Assembly: GCA_023390175.1 (NCBI GenBank)
Contig: JAEWDK010000020.1
Coordinates: 310,001 to 374,000, forward strand
From: Bacillota bacterium
GTDB lineage: Bacteria > Bacillota > Clostridia > Oscillospirales > Acutalibacteraceae
DNA: 64,000 bases
Direction: 5' to 3'
The position numbers were made by a program, and so were the translations under genes. The number at the start of each line of letters is the position of its first letter. Positions within the stretch are counted from its first letter, which is position 1. This document shows, piece by piece, positions 62,601 to 64,000 of the stretch. Below the pieces are notes generated by a model. The model did not search any database. It was not told where the DNA came from and saw only the letters and a program-made list of their open reading frames with translations.

Positions 62601-62743
62601 GGTGCTTCAACGGAGTCGGCATCTGCCGGGCGCAGGAAATTCCCTTCCTTCATCTGCCATGCACTCAGCTGGGTCTTATGGACTTTCGCTAACTTTTTCA
62701 GTTGGGCGCAAATTACTTCCGCCCGCTCTTTTGCAAATATCAT
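59657..62743 (-). CDS. Alpha-mannosidase, glycoside hydrolase family 38 (second copy)
   Basis: Cytoplasmic exo-alpha-mannosidase. Zinc motif IGHTHIDVAWWWTVAQTRE, nucleophile in LWLPDVFGYSGALPQ near residue 355, and NQFHDILPGSSIHEVYE as seen in this bacterial GH38 group. 1028 aa. The gene lies 22 nt after GH130 and 44 nt before GH3, so all three enzymes are co-expressed. It shares the same domain layout as the mannosidase at 142-3099 but is 40 residues longer; the two loci probably handle related but distinct alpha-mannosides. Confidence 0.95.
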   Translation of the reverse strand: MIFAKERAEVICAQLKKLAKVHKTQLSAWQMKEGNFLRPADADSVEAPWQQFDSHTMHWYGPDAHYWFRTEYTVPEKEEGKSLWLILHTQIEEWDDGKNPQFLLFIDGEIIQGMDMNHREALLTKSAQAGRTYHIDIQSYTGTLHSEFQLLGEIAEINESVRRLYYDIQMPLWALERMEPQNKTRIDIETVLNETINLLDLRQEYSEEFYSSVREAQAFIQKKLYEEMAGYDDIIASCIGHTHIDVAWWWTVAQTREKVARSFATVLKLMEEYPDYKFMSSQPQLYAFLKERYPELYAKIKERIKEGRWEPEGGMWLEADCNLTAGESLVRQFLYGKRFFKEEFGVENRVLWLPDVFGYSGALPQIMKKCGIDYFMTTKLSWNQFNKVPNDTLLWEGIDGSKVLTHFISTLGVGQSTDRFFTTYNGMLHPDAIMGGWERYQNKEMNNDILISYGYGDGGGGPTRAMLETGDRMAKGVKGIPKVRQAFAGDYFRELEARVKDNKRLSTWTGEFYFEYHRGTYTSMARNKRANRKSELMLMDLELLSVLAQPYIPYPAKELESMWKTVLLNQFHDILPGSSIHEVYEVTKKEYEEIKSQGTQLLAERIAALTGKGDAVTVYNTLGFSRSDVVALGECDAQTLVDEDGTVYPVQKTADGAFAYLKNLPSKGWKTFAPAEAPAAESPFKISSNAIETPFYAVQFDANGNIASLFDKENCREVAQQGKPFNQLRVFEDKPIYYDNWDIDIFYNEKYWDVNEKSRMSWTENGPVEAVLEIERPYSKSLIRQKIHFYANTRRIDFETYVDWHESQHLMKVLFPCDVHTDEATFDIQFGNVTRKTHTNTSWDMARFESCGHKWADVSEGGYGVAVLNDCKYGHSVHEGEIGLTLIKSGIEPNATTDQEEHFFTYSVYPHAGAWRQSDVPQEAYKLNQPAFAVKGGKAGESFSFAAVSHDNVVLETVKKAECGDGIILRVYENRNMQTNAAITLGKNLKSVQECDLLENSTDSVPFEGNQFRFTIHPYEIKTFLVKF

Positions 62744-62765
62744 GAACTTCCTCTTTTCTGTTTGA

Positions 62766-63755
62766 TTAATTGAACGGATTTTCTTTCATATAATCCAGCA
62801 GCGTATCCGCAGTTGTGAACGCAAGTCCCGTCACCGTATCCGCACACCCGTAATAGATTGCGATTTTACCGGTTTCAGCGTCCGTAAGCGCCGCGCACGG
62901 GAAGGTGACGTTCGGTACGTCGCCCACACACTCGTACAGCTTTTGAGGCCCGAGGATATAGTTGCGGGAACGCGCCTTTACCTTCCACGGCTCGTCAAGG
63001 TCGAGCAATGCACAGCCCATGCGGTACACAAACCCGTTGCAGGTATTTATGACGCCGTGATAAATGAGCAGCCAGCCTTCGTCCGTTTCAATCGGAATCG
63101 GGCCGGGGCCTATTTTTTTGCTCTGCCATGCGGAACGGTCTTCGTTGATGGTACCCATTACCCAGCGGTGCTTTCCCCAAAAGGTCAGGTCGGGGCTTTG
63201 GCTGCAGAAGATATCGCCAAACGGGGTATGACCCGTGTCGCTCGGGCGGCTGAGCATGGTGTACATCCCGTTTATTTTGCGCGGGAACAGCACGCCGTTT
63301 CGGTTATACGGCAAAAATGCGTTTTCAAGCTGATAAAACTTCTTGAAATCAAAAGTATAACCAATTCCGATGGTCGGGCCGTGGTAGCCGTTGCACCATG
63401 TAATGTAATAACGGTCTTCAATGAAACAGACACGCGGGTCATAGCGGTATTCGCGCACTGTGACCGAGGGGTCGCCTTCAAAGCTGACGGGGCTGTGGTT
63501 GATTGTCCAGCTGACGCCGTCTTTGCTGAAGCCCGCGAACAGGTCCATGCTTACCGAACGGCTGTCACAGCGGAACAGGCCGGCAAATCCGTCGCCGAAC
63601 GGGACTACCGCGCTGTTAAAAACGCTGTTTGAGCTGGGAATGGCGTTCCGCGGGATAATCGGGTTTTCGGTATATCGCCAGACAGGATCAATGCAATCCT
63701 GCGGCCTGTTCTGCCACGGAATACTGGAAAGAGGGCTGCCGATAATTTTACTCAT
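62766..63755 (-). CDS. GH130 family beta-mannoside phosphorylase
   Basis: GH130 enzymes phosphorolyse beta-1,4-mannosides, releasing mannose 1-phosphate; many members act on mannosyl-N-acetylglucosamine from N-glycans or on mannosyl-glucose. Characteristic stretches: NPIIPRNAIPSSNSVFNSA, DPRVCFIEDRYYITWCNGYH with the catalytic Asp region, and GDVPNVTFPCAALTD. 329 aa, in the shorter GH130 size range. It is followed by GH38 and GH3 genes on one transcript, so it is the last step of a cytoplasmic mannoside pathway. Sub-specificity cannot be read from sequence alone. Confidence 0.92.
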   Translation of the reverse strand: MSKIIGSPLSSIPWQNRPQDCIDPVWRYTENPIIPRNAIPSSNSVFNSAVVPFGDGFAGLFRCDSRSVSMDLFAGFSKDGVSWTINHSPVSFEGDPSVTVREYRYDPRVCFIEDRYYITWCNGYHGPTIGIGYTFDFKKFYQLENAFLPYNRNGVLFPRKINGMYTMLSRPSDTGHTPFGDIFCSQSPDLTFWGKHRWVMGTINEDRSAWQSKKIGPGPIPIETDEGWLLIYHGVINTCNGFVYRMGCALLDLDEPWKVKARSRNYILGPQKLYECVGDVPNVTFPCAALTDAETGKIAIYYGCADTVTGLAFTTADTLLDYMKENPFN

Positions 63756-63789
63756 AATGATGAACCTCGTTTTATAATTTTATTCTATA

Positions 63790-63818
63790 ATTTTAATGCT
63801 TTCCCATTTAATTGGCAA
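63790..63818 (-). promoter_or_regulatory. Candidate promoter of the GH130-GH38-GH3 operon
   Basis: -35 TTGCCA (63818-63813), 17-nt spacer, -10 TAAAAT (63795-63790). Weak -10, which fits an activator-dependent promoter. Confidence 0.5.
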
Positions 63819-63879
63819 CGGCCTTTTTATTTTAAAATAATAAATTTGCATGCCGTACTGTCGGGATGAAAGCCGCATA

Positions 63880-64000
63880 TTATGCACGCTCCCTTAAATC
63901 GAGCGGGGACAGATTGAAAAAATCATGAAAGCGCATATAGAAATAATTTGCATTTGAAAATCCTACGGAATCCGCAATATACGAAATCTTTTTGTCCGTA
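63880..64000 (-). CDS. AraC-family regulator, C-terminal end (partial at window edge)
   Basis: Only the last 39 codons are inside the window. They encode the second helix-turn-helix of an AraC protein (KISYIADSVGFSNANYFYMR, then NLSPLDLRER and stop at 63882-63880), matching the last part of YesN-type regulators. It lies just upstream of the GH130 operon on the same strand, so it is probably the regulator of that operon. The rest lies beyond 64000. Confidence 0.85.
   Translation of the reverse strand, partial: TDKKISYIADSVGFSNANYFYMRFHDFFNLSPLDLRERA

Noticed and set aside
1..64000. CRISPR arrays, prophage genes or toxin-antitoxin pairs
   Set aside because: No regularly spaced repeats, phage structural proteins or recognisable toxin-antitoxin proteins were found on either strand.

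Overview
The window reads as chromosomal DNA of a Gram-positive, spore-forming anaerobe of the class Clostridia. The signs are: spoVS beside ribonuclease Y (rny) and ymdB, a T-box leader in front of thrS, an L10 leader in the ribosomal operon, sigma-A type promoters with strong GGAGG ribosome sites, YesM/YesN two-component systems, and LplB/LplC-type sugar permeases. Codon and protein character (moderate GC, clostridial L33, DacF-like carboxypeptidase) suggest the Oscillospiraceae/Ruminococcaceae, but that placement is inference; no 16S gene is present.

Layout. (a) 142-8254: a glycan import and cleavage locus. Divergent from a GntR/LacI hybrid regulator run two LplB/LplC-type permeases, a solute-binding lipoprotein and a GH38 alpha-mannosidase. 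Both promoters are visible, and a shared 11-nt motif marks a likely operator. (b) 8255-10830: a small genomic scar next to tRNA-Gly(CCC). It holds two degenerate tails of a large serine recombinase and the right end of an IS3-family element that stops right at the end of a GGDEF gene. (c) 10881-14430: a DUF4358 protein and thrS with its T-box. (d) 14536-21292: rny, ymdB, spoVS, a fakA-like gene and recG, all forward. (e) 21328-25864: sbcC, sbcD and a third phosphoesterase, overlapping by 4 nt. (f) 26026-29464: a D,D-carboxypeptidase, a TrmB-like regulator and lysA. (g) 29545-32965: rpmG-secE-nusG-rplK-rplA-rplJ-rplL on the minus strand. (h) 34273-39676: ddl-murI-DUF1934-argS-homocysteine methyltransferase. 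(i) 39786-42325: an autoregulated MerR/TipAS gene and a set of small redox, ArsC-like, DUF1653 and glyoxalase genes. (j) 42418-48366: a LacI-controlled maltodextrin operon (LacI, malQ, binding protein, two permeases). (k) 48667-52526: nfo, DUF503, MYG1-like, RluA-like and GNAT genes. (l) 52902-64000: a second glycan locus with AraC-type regulator, GH130 phosphorylase, GH38, GH3, YesM/YesN and an orphan binding lipoprotein.

How it fits together. The window is flanked by two loci that each carry a GH38 alpha-mannosidase. All the glycosidases lack signal peptides, so the model is import of short mannose-containing glycans followed by cytoplasmic trimming: GH38 removes alpha-mannose, GH130 phosphorolyses a beta-mannoside core, and GH3 removes a beta-linked sugar. 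This chemistry resembles N-glycan or mannoside salvage, but the exact substrate is not shown by the sequence. A separate maltodextrin operon uses a terminator-like hairpin between the binding protein and the permeases. I found no CRISPR array, prophage or toxin-antitoxin system, and nothing I can defend as a wholly new system. The least explained items are the orphan binding protein tied to YesM/YesN, the recombinase/IS scar, the unknown 267-residue protein, and the small palindromes in front of regulators.
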